From Streptomyces antarcticus (lineage in GTDB: Bacteria > Actinomycetota > Actinomycetes > Streptomycetales > Streptomycetaceae), in NCBI RefSeq assembly GCF_026627255.1, contig NZ_JAPNLM010000030.1, positions 1-64,000 of the forward strand: 64,000 nucleotides of DNA, given 5' to 3'. A program made the position numbers and the translations under genes. Every line of letters starts with the position of its first letter. The stretch's first letter is position 1. This document shows positions 42,861 to 51,995 of this stretch, piece after piece. The notes under the pieces are model-generated. The model made no database searches. It worked only from the letters and a program-made list of their open reading frames with translations, and was not told where the DNA came from.

Positions 42861-43108
42861 AGGGAGGCGATGCGGGCGGCCTCGGCAGGCTCAACGTCGT
42901 CGAGGCGCGCTTGGTCGTCCAGCGCGCCCTGCCGTGCCGCCTTGAGCTCGTCCATGCGGGCTTCATCGGGGAGCGGCGCCCGGCGCTCGTCGAGGATCTG
43001 GGAGCTGTAGAACGCCACCACCGCCCGCACGGCGTCGAGGGCTTGCTGGTCTTCGCCGCCGTGCTCGTCGCGGCCGGCGAAGTCGGGGCCGTCAGTCGGG
43101 TTGGACAT
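42824..43108 (-). CDS. Small helical protein convergent with the zeta kinase
   Basis: 94 residues, acidic and helical (QALDAVRAVVAFYSSQILDE, ARMDELKAARQGALDDQARL, AARIASLYAARLQELNGQ), ATG at 43108 with AAGGTGG upstream. The last 37 bp are antisense to the end of the kinase gene. Its size and helical, acidic character fit an epsilon-type antitoxin, but the convergent order is not that of classical epsilon-zeta operons; mRNA-mRNA pairing over the overlap is another possible control. Confidence 0.65.
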   Translation of the reverse strand: MSNPTDGPDFAGRDEHGGEDQQALDAVRAVVAFYSSQILDERRAPLPDEARMDELKAARQGALDDQARLDDVEPAEAARIASLYAARLQELNGQ

Positions 43109-43287
43109 GGAAAACCACCTTGATGTCGATCTTGGCCAGAAGGAGTCATTCTCCTACCCGGTTCCACCGGGCGGGCCAGGCTGTCCCTGCGCGACAGCGG
43201 CCGCGGCAGGTTCGGGTCCGGCCGCTTTCGGTCATGCTTCGCCAAGCGGTCCACGGCGGGCATAGGTTGGGAATCCAGTGATCAACT

Positions 43288-45981
43288 ATGGGGGCTGCCG
43301 TGGCGGGTCGGGACTTGCGGGCGCTGTTCAGCACGAACGACCGGAGCCTGGAGACCGCGGAGGCGTTCACCAACCGGCACACCCAGTGGGAAGTGGTCGC
43401 GGCCGCGTTGAGCGAGCATCTGCACCGCGTGGCCCGTCCGGACTTCGACGTCGAGGACCTCGAGGCCTCCCGCGCCAACGTCGTCGTCTTCCACGGCGTC
43501 GGCGGGATCGGTAAGACGACCCTTTCCCGCAAGCTCGAGGCGGCTCTCGCCGGGGCGGAGGCGCGGCCCGTCCAGTGGGGCGAACCTTCCTGGGGCGAGA
43601 CCCGGATCCTGCCGGTGCGGATCGACCTCGCCCGTTCCGCCGGCAACGACTTCGAGCGGATCGTGCTGACCATCCGTCTCGCGCTCGCCGAGATCGGCCG
43701 GCCGCTGCCGGCCTTCGATCTGGCTCTGCGCCGGTACTGGGAGGCACAGCATCCCGGCGAGAGCTTGGAGGAGTACGTGAGCCGGGGCGGGTTCGCGACC
43801 CGGTTCGGCAAGGGCCTGTCTCAGCAGATGCAGTCCGCGCTGTCCGACGTCGCTCAGGCCCTGCTGCTGCCCGGCACCGTCGGTTCCGTCGTCGGCCAGG
43901 TCACCGGGTCCCTCGTGAGGGCGCTGCGTGAGCGTCGCCAGACCGTCCGCGCGCTCGCCGGCTGTGTCCGTCTTGCCGACCTTCTGGACGCCGAGCCGGA
44001 CCTGGACGCGCTCTCCTTCTACCCTCATCTCCTCGCCTGGGAGCTCGCCCAGCTCCCTTCGGACAAGCAGGCCGTTCCAGTCGTCCTCTTTGACACGTTC
44101 GAGGAGATCGGGGACCGTACCCACCGCGATCTGGAGCGCTTGATCCAGCGAGTGGTATGGCTGATGCCGAACGCGTTCTTCGTCATCACGGGACGCGCGC
44201 GGCTCCAGTGGGCCGATGAGGCCCTCCAAGGCCAGCTCGACTTCACCGGGCCTGCGGCCTGGCCCGGCCTCGCCAGCCGCCACCACGTCCCGGCCGCCCG
44301 CGCCGCGGGGCGGGCACCGGGGCCAAACCGCCAGGTGCTGATCGGCGACTTCGCCCCGGAGGACTGCGACGACTACCTCGCGCGGCGCCTCTCCCACCAC
44401 GGCCGGCCCCTCATCAGCTCGCCGATCCGAGACGTGATCACTGGCCGCTCTCACGGTCTGCCCCTGCACCTCGACCTGTCGGTCATGCGGTTCCTGGAAA
44501 TTCGCCGCACCCGGACCCCGCTCCCCGCCGACTTCGACCACGACTTCCCCGCCCTCATCGCCCGCACCCTCTCCGACCTCAGCGCAGAGGAGCGCCACGT
44601 CCTGCGGTCTGTCTCTCTCCTGGACGCCTTCGACCTCCGCTTGGCCACCCACACCGCGGGCCTGGCCCACCAGGCCTCCGCGCAGCGCCTCATCGAGCGG
44701 CCCTTCGTCCGCGAGAACCCCTTCAGCCTCTGGCCCTTCCACCTGCACGCGCTGATCCGGTCCACAATCCGCACCGCCGACGACGCCACCGACGACCGTT
44801 GGACCCCCGCCGACTGGACCGCGGCCGCCGAACGCGCACTCGCCGCGCTCGGCGCGCAGTGGACGGCAGCGAGCAGCCGCGACCGCATCCTGCTGGTCGG
44901 ATGCCTGCGCCAGGGCCTCGCCGTCGCCCGCGACCACCACCTCGATCTCGGCTGGCTCACCGACGCCACCTGGGCTTACATCGGTGACTCCGTATGGGAG
45001 CCCCTTGCTCCGCCCGCACAGCCCGGGACCGAGAACGCGATGGCCACGGCCGCCGACGCCCTCGTTGAACTCCTCAGCACACTCTCCCGACGCCAGCACG
45101 AACACCGCACTCTTTCCATCGGCAGGCTCACCGCAGTCATCGACAGCGGGCTCCTGCCTCCCGAACTTCGGGACGTGGGCGTCTACTACCGTGCCAAAGC
45201 CGAACGCGACCTCGGACGCACCCAGGAATCGCGGAACGGCATGCAACACGTCGCCGAGGCCGGAGGCCGTCTCGCCCCGGCCGCCCGCCGCGGTCTGGCC
45301 CACCTCGCCCGCCTGGCCGGCGACTTCCCCACCGCCCTGGCCACGGCCCGGACGCTCGGCTGGGCAGGCCGCCACCACCGCGTCGAAGGCGACGTCTGGT
45401 GGGTCCAGGCCTCCATGGACCGCGCGGCCGCCTCCTACGCTGCGGCCCGCACCGAAGCGGAGGAACACGGCATCGCCGGCGAACGTGCCACCTCACAGGC
45501 TCAGCGCGCGCTCGTCATCGCCTTCACCGACCCCGCGGGCGCCGCCGATGAACTCGAACTCGCCGAACAGCTCCTCACCGGGCTCAACCTGCGCACGACC
45601 ACCCTCACCACGAAGGTCGCCGCACTCGTACGCGACGCGGGCGATACCACCGCCGACGTCGAAGACCGCTGCCGCATGCTGCGCGCCGAAATCGACACGA
45701 CCGGAATCGTGGCGGCCGCCGCCCTCCTGGAACTCGCCACCGCTTTCCATCACGCCGTCCTCAACGGGCACGACCAGGTCGGCGCCTCCATCAGCCGGGT
45801 CCGCAACCTGACGGGGGAGAACAGCGACTACGGCTACTACGCCGACATCGCCGCCTACATGGCGGACCTGCCCCTCCCCGCGCCCTCCTGCGTTCGATGG
45901 ATCGACTCGGAGGAACAGACCCGCGCGCGGTGGCGCAGCCTCGTCACTACCCGTCGCGCGCAGCTCGGACGCCGGACATGA
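43288..45981 (+). CDS. STAND-type P-loop NTPase with helical-repeat C terminus
   Basis: 897 residues. P-loop HGVGGIGKTT (about 69-78), Walker B region VVLFDTFEE (about 266-274) and the following FFVITGRARL give a STAND/NB-ARC-like NTPase core. A winged-helix-like region (LSAEERHVLRSVSLLDAFDL) and about 400 residues of TPR-like helices follow (RRGLAHLARLAGDFPTALAT, AASYAAARTEAEEHGIAGER). No catalytic effector domain is evident at either end. ATG at 43288 is used; a GTG at 43300 has better ribosome-binding spacing. STAND proteins with repeats act as sensors in phage defence or as regulators; which applies here is open. Confidence 0.8.
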   Translation: MGAAVAGRDLRALFSTNDRSLETAEAFTNRHTQWEVVAAALSEHLHRVARPDFDVEDLEASRANVVVFHGVGGIGKTTLSRKLEAALAGAEARPVQWGEPSWGETRILPVRIDLARSAGNDFERIVLTIRLALAEIGRPLPAFDLALRRYWEAQHPGESLEEYVSRGGFATRFGKGLSQQMQSALSDVAQALLLPGTVGSVVGQVTGSLVRALRERRQTVRALAGCVRLADLLDAEPDLDALSFYPHLLAWELAQLPSDKQAVPVVLFDTFEEIGDRTHRDLERLIQRVVWLMPNAFFVITGRARLQWADEALQGQLDFTGPAAWPGLASRHHVPAARAAGRAPGPNRQVLIGDFAPEDCDDYLARRLSHHGRPLISSPIRDVITGRSHGLPLHLDLSVMRFLEIRRTRTPLPADFDHDFPALIARTLSDLSAEERHVLRSVSLLDAFDLRLATHTAGLAHQASAQRLIERPFVRENPFSLWPFHLHALIRSTIRTADDATDDRWTPADWTAAAERALAALGAQWTAASSRDRILLVGCLRQGLAVARDHHLDLGWLTDATWAYIGDSVWEPLAPPAQPGTENAMATAADALVELLSTLSRRQHEHRTLSIGRLTAVIDSGLLPPELRDVGVYYRAKAERDLGRTQESRNGMQHVAEAGGRLAPAARRGLAHLARLAGDFPTALATARTLGWAGRHHRVEGDVWWVQASMDRAAASYAAARTEAEEHGIAGERATSQAQRALVIAFTDPAGAADELELAEQLLTGLNLRTTTLTTKVAALVRDAGDTTADVEDRCRMLRAEIDTTGIVAAAALLELATAFHHAVLNGHDQVGASISRVRNLTGENSDYGYYADIAAYMADLPLPAPSCVRWIDSEEQTRARWRSLVTTRRAQLGRRT

Positions 45982-46011
45982 CCGGCGAAGCCGCCTTGCG
46001 ACACCACCCTG

Positions 46012-46106
46012 CTGTCGTTTTTTTCCGACAGTGGGAATCCCAACGGGCCTAGCAGCCACGTCGCCTGACCGGTCGGCTGTCGTTTTTTTCCGACAGCGCC
46101 TGTCGG
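46012..46106. repeat. Candidate centromere (parS-like) repeats
   Basis: CTGTCG-TTTTTTTC-CGACAG occurs twice, identically (46012-46031 and 46077-46096), 65 bp apart. The second copy runs into another dyad, CCGACAG-CGC-CTGTCGG (46090-46106). Five CTGTCG/CGACAG half-sites thus stand 67-160 bp before parA. Either copy could also terminate the 43288 gene, but an exact duplication immediately upstream of parAB fits a partition site and parA operator. Confidence 0.75.
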
Positions 46107-46172
46107 CACGCCTGGAATCCGCCTCGGCACTCGGTACGCTTCCGCCAGACGATCTGTAACGGAAGGACAGAC

Positions 46173-46973
46173 ATGGGCACGAGAGTCGCCTCCTACAGCG
46201 AGAAGGGCGGTGTGGGAAAGAGCGCTCTTGCCGCGGGCCTCGCGGCTGCCGCCCGTAAGCGGAGGATGGAGGGACAGCCGGGAGTGGTGTTCGCCGGAGA
46301 CCTCGACCCACGCGGCACCCTCACCGCCGAGCTCGGCGCCATCGACGCCGCGTTCACCATGAACGACCTGCTGGCGATGGACCCCAAGGGGGAGAGCGGC
46401 CTGGCCGCCGATGCGTTCACCAACGCCTCCGAAGCATGGTCCGGCGTCCGTGTCCTGGCATCGGAGCGCCCGCTGGCGCACCGCGAGACGGACCCGTCCG
46501 CCGGCCTGGAATTCCGCCTCCGCATCAGCCTGAACGGAGTCGACGGCGACGACGACTTCACGGTCTTCGACCTCCCGCCGCGCGCCGGCGGCAAGCTCGT
46601 CTCCAGCGGCCTGGTCGCCGCCACACACGTGGTGATCCCCGCCACGCTCGACGAGGACGGCCGCATCGGAGCCGCCGAGGCCATGGACACCATCCGGATG
46701 GTCCAGCAGACCATGAACCCCGGCCTCAAGGTCGTCGCGATCGTGCCTTCCATCGTCCCCGGAGGAAAGTCCACCCTCGGCGACGCCATAGGGAAGCACC
46801 TCGCCGCCACGTACGGCGACCTCTACCGCGACGACTTGGCCATCCCGAGGCACGCCGTACGCCAGGCAACGCGCTTCGCGTGTGTTCCCGTCACAGGTCA
46901 GCCCGGCAAGGAAGCACTGGCCCTGTCCACGGCATACGACAGGATCCTCACGGCCGTAGGGGAGTCGGTATGA
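46173..46973 (+). CDS. parA: ParA-family partition ATPase
   Basis: 266 residues, ATG after GGAAGGACAG. Deviant Walker A KGGVGKS at residues 11-17, Walker A' FAGDLDPRGT, and Walker B FTVFDLPPR. It is a short ParA without an N-terminal HTH, so the partner, or a separate protein, probably represses the operon. The stop overlaps the parB start (ATGA). With parB and the upstream repeats it forms a type I partition cassette for segregation of a low-copy replicon. Confidence 0.92.
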   Translation: MGTRVASYSEKGGVGKSALAAGLAAAARKRRMEGQPGVVFAGDLDPRGTLTAELGAIDAAFTMNDLLAMDPKGESGLAADAFTNASEAWSGVRVLASERPLAHRETDPSAGLEFRLRISLNGVDGDDDFTVFDLPPRAGGKLVSSGLVAATHVVIPATLDEDGRIGAAEAMDTIRMVQQTMNPGLKVVAIVPSIVPGGKSTLGDAIGKHLAATYGDLYRDDLAIPRHAVRQATRFACVPVTGQPGKEALALSTAYDRILTAVGESV

Positions 46974-47830
46974 GCACGAAGAACCTCGTGGCAGCGGGCG
47001 CCAGCCGCCTGGCCAAAGCTGCTGACTCTGGAGTCGATCCCGCCGTCCCCACTGAGCACCAGCCGCCGGCAGAGGCCCGTCAGCTGGTACCGAGCGGGTT
47101 CGACGCCAGCACCCTGGTGGGAAAGACGGCCTCCGAGCAGTTCCAGGCTCTGGACGCGGCCTACGCCAACGCCGAGGGGGCTGAGTTCGCGTCGATCGCG
47201 GCGGCCAAGATGGTCGGCACGATCCAGCGCGGCACCGTACTGAAAGCCCTCATCGAGGACGACCGATTCAAGGCCGGCGGCTACACGAGCATCGGTGAGT
47301 ACGCGAAGAAGGTCGGCATCAACCGGCAGTACGTCTATGACCTCATCACCGATGCGGAAAACCTCCTGGCCATCAGGCCGCTGATCGAAGCCGCTGGGCA
47401 CCCTCTCGTCGCCTCGCACGCCGCGATCCTGCGGCCGGTATACGACGCCAAAGGGCCCGCCGAAGCCCAGGCGCTCCTCGAGCTGGCCAAGGAGTCAGGG
47501 AAACTGACCGCCGCCTCCCTGACCGATGCGGCACGCGAGCTGGGGTTCCTCCCGGCGATCCCCGGCCAGTCGAAGCCGAGCGCTTCGTCGGCACTGCCGG
47601 TGACGAACACCCTCGCGTACGTCGGTGCGGTCTACAAAGCTGTGGCCCCGGCCAACGTCCGGGCCCTCGTCGAGCGGGACCCCGCGCAGGCACTACAGCT
47701 GATGGACGAAGCCGCAGCGGAGATCCGCAAGATCGAGCGTCGAATCCACGAGGGCCGAAAGCTGGCCCAGCAAGCGCTTCCCAATCCCGGCGAGGCCCCT
47801 GTTGATGGTCTGATCAACGACGGGCCGTAG
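46970..47830 (+). CDS. parB: ParB-like centromere-binding protein
   Basis: 286 residues, start ATG overlapping the parA stop. A helix-turn-helix is clear at about residues 104-126 (GGYTSIGEYAKKVGINRQYV). The N-terminal CTP-binding motif of canonical chromosomal ParB (GERR-type box) is not visible, so this is a plasmid-type, HTH-only ParB, probably binding the repeats at 46012-46106. The C-terminal part is helical (ALQLMDEAAAEIRKIERRIH) and suited to dimerisation. Followed by a strong terminator at 47862. Confidence 0.85.
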   Translation: MSTKNLVAAGASRLAKAADSGVDPAVPTEHQPPAEARQLVPSGFDASTLVGKTASEQFQALDAAYANAEGAEFASIAAAKMVGTIQRGTVLKALIEDDRFKAGGYTSIGEYAKKVGINRQYVYDLITDAENLLAIRPLIEAAGHPLVASHAAILRPVYDAKGPAEAQALLELAKESGKLTAASLTDAARELGFLPAIPGQSKPSASSALPVTNTLAYVGAVYKAVAPANVRALVERDPAQALQLMDEAAAEIRKIERRIHEGRKLAQQALPNPGEAPVDGLINDGP

Positions 47831-47861
47831 CCTGCGGCCCAAGCGGTCCAGCACAAAACTA

Positions 47862-47893
47862 GAGGCGCTCGTCCCGAGAGGGACGGGCGCCTC
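47862..47893. terminator. Terminator after parAB
   Basis: GAGGCGCTCGTCCC-GAGA-GGGACGGGCGCCTC, 14 bp with one mismatched pair (T-G), 31 bp after the parB stop. The following bases are not T-rich, as is usual in high-GC actinomycetes. Confidence 0.8.
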
Positions 47894-48102
47894 TGCTATC
47901 TGCTGTCACGGCCCAGCCGAGAGACGATCGCAGCGCTTCACGCAGCACAGAAGACGCGCGTGCCGAGGGACGCTGCGCAGGCGATTAGGCTGCCCGTCTG
48001 GCGCCAGCCCCCTCTCGTTCCTTCGCGCAGCCTTCGACCGCACAGCACGCTCGCCTCCCCGCGTGCGCGCGGGCACCTTATTGGGTTGACCACGTCGTGA
48101 CC

Positions 48103-48342
48103 TCAACGCCTCCGGCCGGAGAGCAGCGGCCCGAGGGCACCGGCCAGGGCTGTCGCCACCGCAGCTACTGCCGCGATCGGCGCGGTCAGCGGCGGGTGGG
48201 CCAGGCAGAGGTAGGCGGCGGCGCCCAGGGTCAGAGCGACAACGAGGACCAGGAGCAGCAGCACGAGCGGGTCAGTGCGCGGAGCCGGCCGAGGCGCAAC
48301 CTGCTGAAGCGGGGACTGCTGCTGGGGGTCGGTGGTGGACAT
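48103..48342 (-). CDS. Small two-helix membrane protein (spread-protein-like)
   Basis: 79 residues: a Gln/Pro-rich N terminus, then two hydrophobic helices (PLVLLLLVLVVALTLGAAAY and TAPIAAVAAVATALAGALGP) and SGRRR. GGGAGGGAA precedes the ATG at 48342. Small two-helix proteins of this form accompany the transfer regions of Streptomyces plasmids and are implicated in intramycelial spread (family context); assignment here is by form only. It is convergent with parAB; the 270 bp between hold only the terminator. Confidence 0.7.
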   Translation of the reverse strand: MSTTDPQQQSPLQQVAPRPAPRTDPLVLLLLVLVVALTLGAAAYLCLAHPPLTAPIAAVAAVATALAGALGPLLSGRRR

Positions 48343-49034
48343 TGCGGTTCCCTCCCGTGGAAGCCTGCGGGCGGTCCGCAGGTCTGGAACGCGGAGCATG
48401 CACAAGCCGCCCCCTAAAGTCTCGGAGTGACGGCGAGAGCAGGGGCTGCGCGCCTTGAATGAGGACCGAGGAACGTGTAGGCGCCCGTCCCTCACGAAGG
48501 TGTTGTGGGGTGATGGCGGCCGGATGTTACGCCCGGACCCAGATTGCTGTGCAGGCGTCCCGATCGACCGGGCAGTCGGTTTCTCCCGTTCGCCGTACAC
48601 ACCGGCACCTCTAGCTGCTCGACCCTCGCCATGGGACCAGCCTGAGGGCACAACAGGGTCGCGACTATCACGCGTTCCGGATAGTTGGGGCCAAGGCTTC
48701 ACGGAGGGCGGAGAACGGGTCGGGGCGGGGTTCGCCGACAGAGCCTGGGGCGGGACACTGGCGGGATGATCGAGCGTCGCCCGCTGGGCACCGGCCCCCG
48801 TCCCGCTACTCCACCGGCACAGCCGACGGCTGCGCGCCGGGCTCGCCTTGCTGCCGAAGGCGAACCGTCGGCGGCACCCGCACGTAGCACCCTGCCGGAT
48901 GCCGCAGGGCAGCGGCGGGTGCTCGGCGAGGGCGGGGGTCCGGCCGAGAGTTGACCCATCCCCGGCTGGGCGGGCGGGGTTGTGCGGTGGGCCACTACAT
49001 TGAGCGGCTGCACAGCACGGAGCAAGGGGGGGCT
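48343..49034. other. Intergenic region with one doubtful short gene
   Basis: 692 bp between divergent genes at 48342 (minus) and 49035 (plus). Apart from the short reading frame at 48766-48954, nothing is supported. It should hold the promoter of the transfer-gene run starting at 49035. Confidence 0.4.
48766..48954 (+). CDS. Short LGTGP-motif protein
   Basis: 62 codons: MIERRPLGTGPRPATPPAQP, then an Ala/Arg-rich stretch. It shares the opening R-x-LGTGP-x-P with the decayed gene at 32113 and with a poorly known class of short Streptomyces plasmid proteins. Weak ribosome-binding site (GGCGGG directly before the ATG). It stands 80 bp upstream of the transfer ATPase gene. Confidence 0.4.
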   Translation: MIERRPLGTGPRPATPPAQPTAARRARLAAEGEPSAAPARSTLPDAAGQRRVLGEGGGPAES

Positions 49035-51143
49035 ATGGACGCCGACGGCAGCCACGACACTTCGCACCGGGTTCCGCGGCCGGCGGGCCCGCCGCCGCGG
49101 CCGGTCTCACCACCAAGCGCTCCCGGAGCCTCCCTTGCGCCGCCGGTCGGGATGCCGGGGAACGGGCCGACGATCGCCGAGTGGCTGAGGGTGCCGCGGC
49201 CGGATGCCGAGGCGGGGGTATGGCGGTACGGGCATGCTCCTCGCGCCGCCGAGGAGCCGGAGTCCACGCCGACCCGGCAGCTGATCAGCGGCGCGCTGAT
49301 CTCCCTCCTGGCCGGACTAATGCTGTGGTCCCTGCTGTGGAACGGCTACCTCGGGAGCTTCTGGATCTGGCCGCTGCTGATGTTCACCCCCGACTCCTGG
49401 CGCGGGACGCAGTCCTTCGTGACGGCAGGGTGGATCTGGTACGCGATCGTCGGCGGTGGGTTGGTCTTCGGCTTCGGCCGACTGGGACGGTGGCCCGAAC
49501 TGCTGCGCCGAATCGTCGGCCGCCCGGCCGCCACCGCGGCGCAGTCCCCGCCCGTGCCGGTGGCGGTGGCGGCGCCTGAGGATCCGGCGGGCTGGCCACA
49601 GCTGCGCGCAGCGGGACTGACCGCGGCCGCCGACCGGCTGGCCGCCGAGGCGGAGTCCGGACGGATGAACGACGTCGACTATCTGCGGATCCGGCGGGCC
49701 TGGGAGGGGGTGCGCGCCGACGCCTCGCGGATGCGGCCCTTCGAGGGTTCCGTACGCGACAAGGGGGCGGCTGCCTGTCTGCATCCGTCGGGGGCGCGGG
49801 ACCTGCCGGTGCGGGCGGCGCGGCACGACCTGGTCAACCGGCAGGTTCTCCTCGGCAGCGTCGATCCGGGTGCGCGCACGCCGTACCCGCGGCGTGGGAC
49901 CGGGTTCGCGCTGGAGCCGGGTGTGCTGGGGACCTCGCTGGTGGCGGTCGGGCCGTCGGGGAGCGGGAAGACCGGCCGGCTGGTGCGGCCGGTGGTGGAG
50001 TCGCTCGCGCTCCAGGCGCTCACCGGGCAGGCCGCTGTCGTCGCGGTCGGTGCGGCCGGCGTACAGCTGGGGCCGGACGCCGGGTTCGACGTGGTCGTGC
50101 GGATCGGTGATGCGGCCTCGGCGTACGACCTCGACCTGTACGCCGGATCGGTGGATCCGGATGAGGCCGCGATCCTGCTGGCGGAGGGGTTCGTCGGCGA
50201 CGTCGCGGGGATGGACGTGCGGCGGGCGGCGACCGCGCTGGCGCAGCTGCTGGGGCCGTTCCGGGCGGCGTACGGCCGCTTCCCGGCGGTATCGGAACTG
50301 CGGGAGCTCCTGGACCTGCTGACGGAGCCGGTGGACGCGCTGCGGCAGGCACTGCAGGAGGCGGGGCACCACTCCATGCTCCGTGAGCTCGACGCCCGGG
50401 TCCGCACCCATGGGGCACCCGGGGATCCGGGGCCTGTCCTGGCCGACCGGGTGGCGCTGCTGGACCGGCCGGCTTTCGCCGGGTTCTTCGACACGACCGG
50501 GAAGAGCCGGCCGTTCTCGATGGCCGCGCTGGAGCATCCGCTGCGAGTGCGGATCGATCTGCCGGAGAGCGGCCACGCGGATGCCTCACGGATGCTGGCC
50601 CGTCTGCTGCTCGCCCAGTTCAATGCCGCGGCGGCGGTGCGCTCCGACCGCTCCCTGTTCGCGTTCCTGGCCTTCGACGACGCCTCGCACACCCTGACGC
50701 CGGGGACGCTGCGCGGGGTGCAGCGGCTGCGGTCGGCGAACGCGGGGGTGCTGCTGGCGCTGCGGAGTCTGGAGGAGGTCCCGGAGGCGCTGCGGACGCC
50801 TTTGCTGGGGGCGGTGGGGTGCCGGATGGCGTTTTCCGGGGTGACGACGTGGGACGGGCAGCGGTTCGCGGAGGCCTGGGGCACGGAGTGGGTGGAGACG
50901 CGGGATGTCACGCACCGGACGGTGTTCGCCGACCAGCCGATGACGCGGGCGATCCACTCCTTCCGCAAGCTCGTCACGGGCAAGGCGGTGACCACGGACG
51001 CGGTGACGGTGCGGCAGGTGGAGCGGGAGCGGTGGTCGGCGTCCGATCTCGCGCACGCGGTGCCGCCGGGGCACGCGGTGCTGTCGCTGACTTCCGTGCG
51101 CGGGGAGCGGGCGGCGCCGCTGCTGGTCAACTTGACGATCTGA
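49035..51143 (+). CDS. Membrane-bound P-loop ATPase, transfer associated
   Basis: 702 residues; ATG at 49035 after AAGGGGGGG. A Pro-rich cytoplasmic N terminus precedes two membrane helices (about 80-100 and 128-150, ISGALISLLAGLMLWSLLWN and WIWYAIVGGGLVFGFGRLG). A Walker A GPSGSGKT follows at 306-313, in a domain laid out like VirD4/TraG coupling proteins (FAFLAFDDASH as the Walker B region). It heads a run of plus-strand genes that includes a second ATPase (52514), suggesting a coupling or motor role in a conjugation apparatus. No closer family name can be justified by eye. Confidence 0.75.
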   Translation: MDADGSHDTSHRVPRPAGPPPRPVSPPSAPGASLAPPVGMPGNGPTIAEWLRVPRPDAEAGVWRYGHAPRAAEEPESTPTRQLISGALISLLAGLMLWSLLWNGYLGSFWIWPLLMFTPDSWRGTQSFVTAGWIWYAIVGGGLVFGFGRLGRWPELLRRIVGRPAATAAQSPPVPVAVAAPEDPAGWPQLRAAGLTAAADRLAAEAESGRMNDVDYLRIRRAWEGVRADASRMRPFEGSVRDKGAAACLHPSGARDLPVRAARHDLVNRQVLLGSVDPGARTPYPRRGTGFALEPGVLGTSLVAVGPSGSGKTGRLVRPVVESLALQALTGQAAVVAVGAAGVQLGPDAGFDVVVRIGDAASAYDLDLYAGSVDPDEAAILLAEGFVGDVAGMDVRRAATALAQLLGPFRAAYGRFPAVSELRELLDLLTEPVDALRQALQEAGHHSMLRELDARVRTHGAPGDPGPVLADRVALLDRPAFAGFFDTTGKSRPFSMAALEHPLRVRIDLPESGHADASRMLARLLLAQFNAAAAVRSDRSLFAFLAFDDASHTLTPGTLRGVQRLRSANAGVLLALRSLEEVPEALRTPLLGAVGCRMAFSGVTTWDGQRFAEAWGTEWVETRDVTHRTVFADQPMTRAIHSFRKLVTGKAVTTDAVTVRQVERERWSASDLAHAVPPGHAVLSLTSVRGERAAPLLVNLTI

Positions 51144-51298
51144 CGTCATCCGGCCAACTCCCGATTTCGGTCCGCACCATTTTGGCCCGTTCTGCCGCGA
51201 ATCAGTGGCCGGTGAAGGCTCGTTGACCTGCGCAAGCACGGTGCCGTCGTCGGCGGCGGGACGTAGATTTCGGCTGGTGACCGAGGTCAGGGGGGCTG

Positions 51299-51994
51299 AT
51301 GACGACTGGTCAGGGGGCCGGCTGGGAGCCGGCCGACGGGTCCGCGCCGTACCCGCCCGCACCGAAGGTCCCGCCGCCGCGCCCGGCCTACCCGCCGGAG
51401 CCCGAGCCGGCTGACCCTGCGGGCGATCCGGCGGTCACCGACTGGTGGCGCTACCCGGACGTCCGCCAGGAGTGGCAGGACACCTGGGCGGGCGAAGGCC
51501 AGGAGGCCCGGGAGGCCGCCTGGGAGATCGGCGCGCAGATCGGGGAAGCGGTCTCCGCCCACCTGCCCGCGCCGGACGGCCCGCCGCCGACGCCGGCCGA
51601 GCAGGGCTGGCGGGGGCTCGACCTGCGCTGGCTGGGCCTGAAGTACAACATCCCGGCGGTACTCCTTGCGCTGCTGGTGACGTGGCGCAGTGAGAGCGCC
51701 GTGGGGCGGATGACCCGGGCGGTGTCCGAGGACGGGATCTTCGCGCCGCTGGGCTGGCTGCTGCTGGTCGGTCTCGTCGGCCTGGCGGTGATGGTCCTGC
51801 CGATCGGCAACCTGTTCGCGGGCCTGGTCGGCTCGATCTTCCGGGGGCTGACCGTCCTGGCCGTGCGGGCCTGGCAGGCCCGCTACATCGGATATTTGCT
51901 GCGCCTGCTGGTGGCCGTGGCCGCCTGGGCGTTCGTTATCGCCCTGCTCCGCGTCGGCGGCAGCTGGGCACTCAACTGGCTGACTGGAGCGTGA
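51299..51994 (+). CDS. Membrane protein of the transfer cluster
   Basis: 231 residues. A Pro/Glu-rich N terminus (about 1-60) is followed by a helical region and three to four membrane helices (YNIPAVLLALLVTW, PLGWLLLVGLVGLAVMVLPI, YIGYLLRLLVAVAAWAFVIA). One base separates its stop from the next start, so it is co-translated with the gene at 51996. Family not recognised; position points to a transmembrane channel component. Confidence 0.75.
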   Translation: MTTGQGAGWEPADGSAPYPPAPKVPPPRPAYPPEPEPADPAGDPAVTDWWRYPDVRQEWQDTWAGEGQEAREAAWEIGAQIGEAVSAHLPAPDGPPPTPAEQGWRGLDLRWLGLKYNIPAVLLALLVTWRSESAVGRMTRAVSEDGIFAPLGWLLLVGLVGLAVMVLPIGNLFAGLVGSIFRGLTVLAVRAWQARYIGYLLRLLVAVAAWAFVIALLRVGGSWALNWLTGA

Positions 51995-51995
51995 G

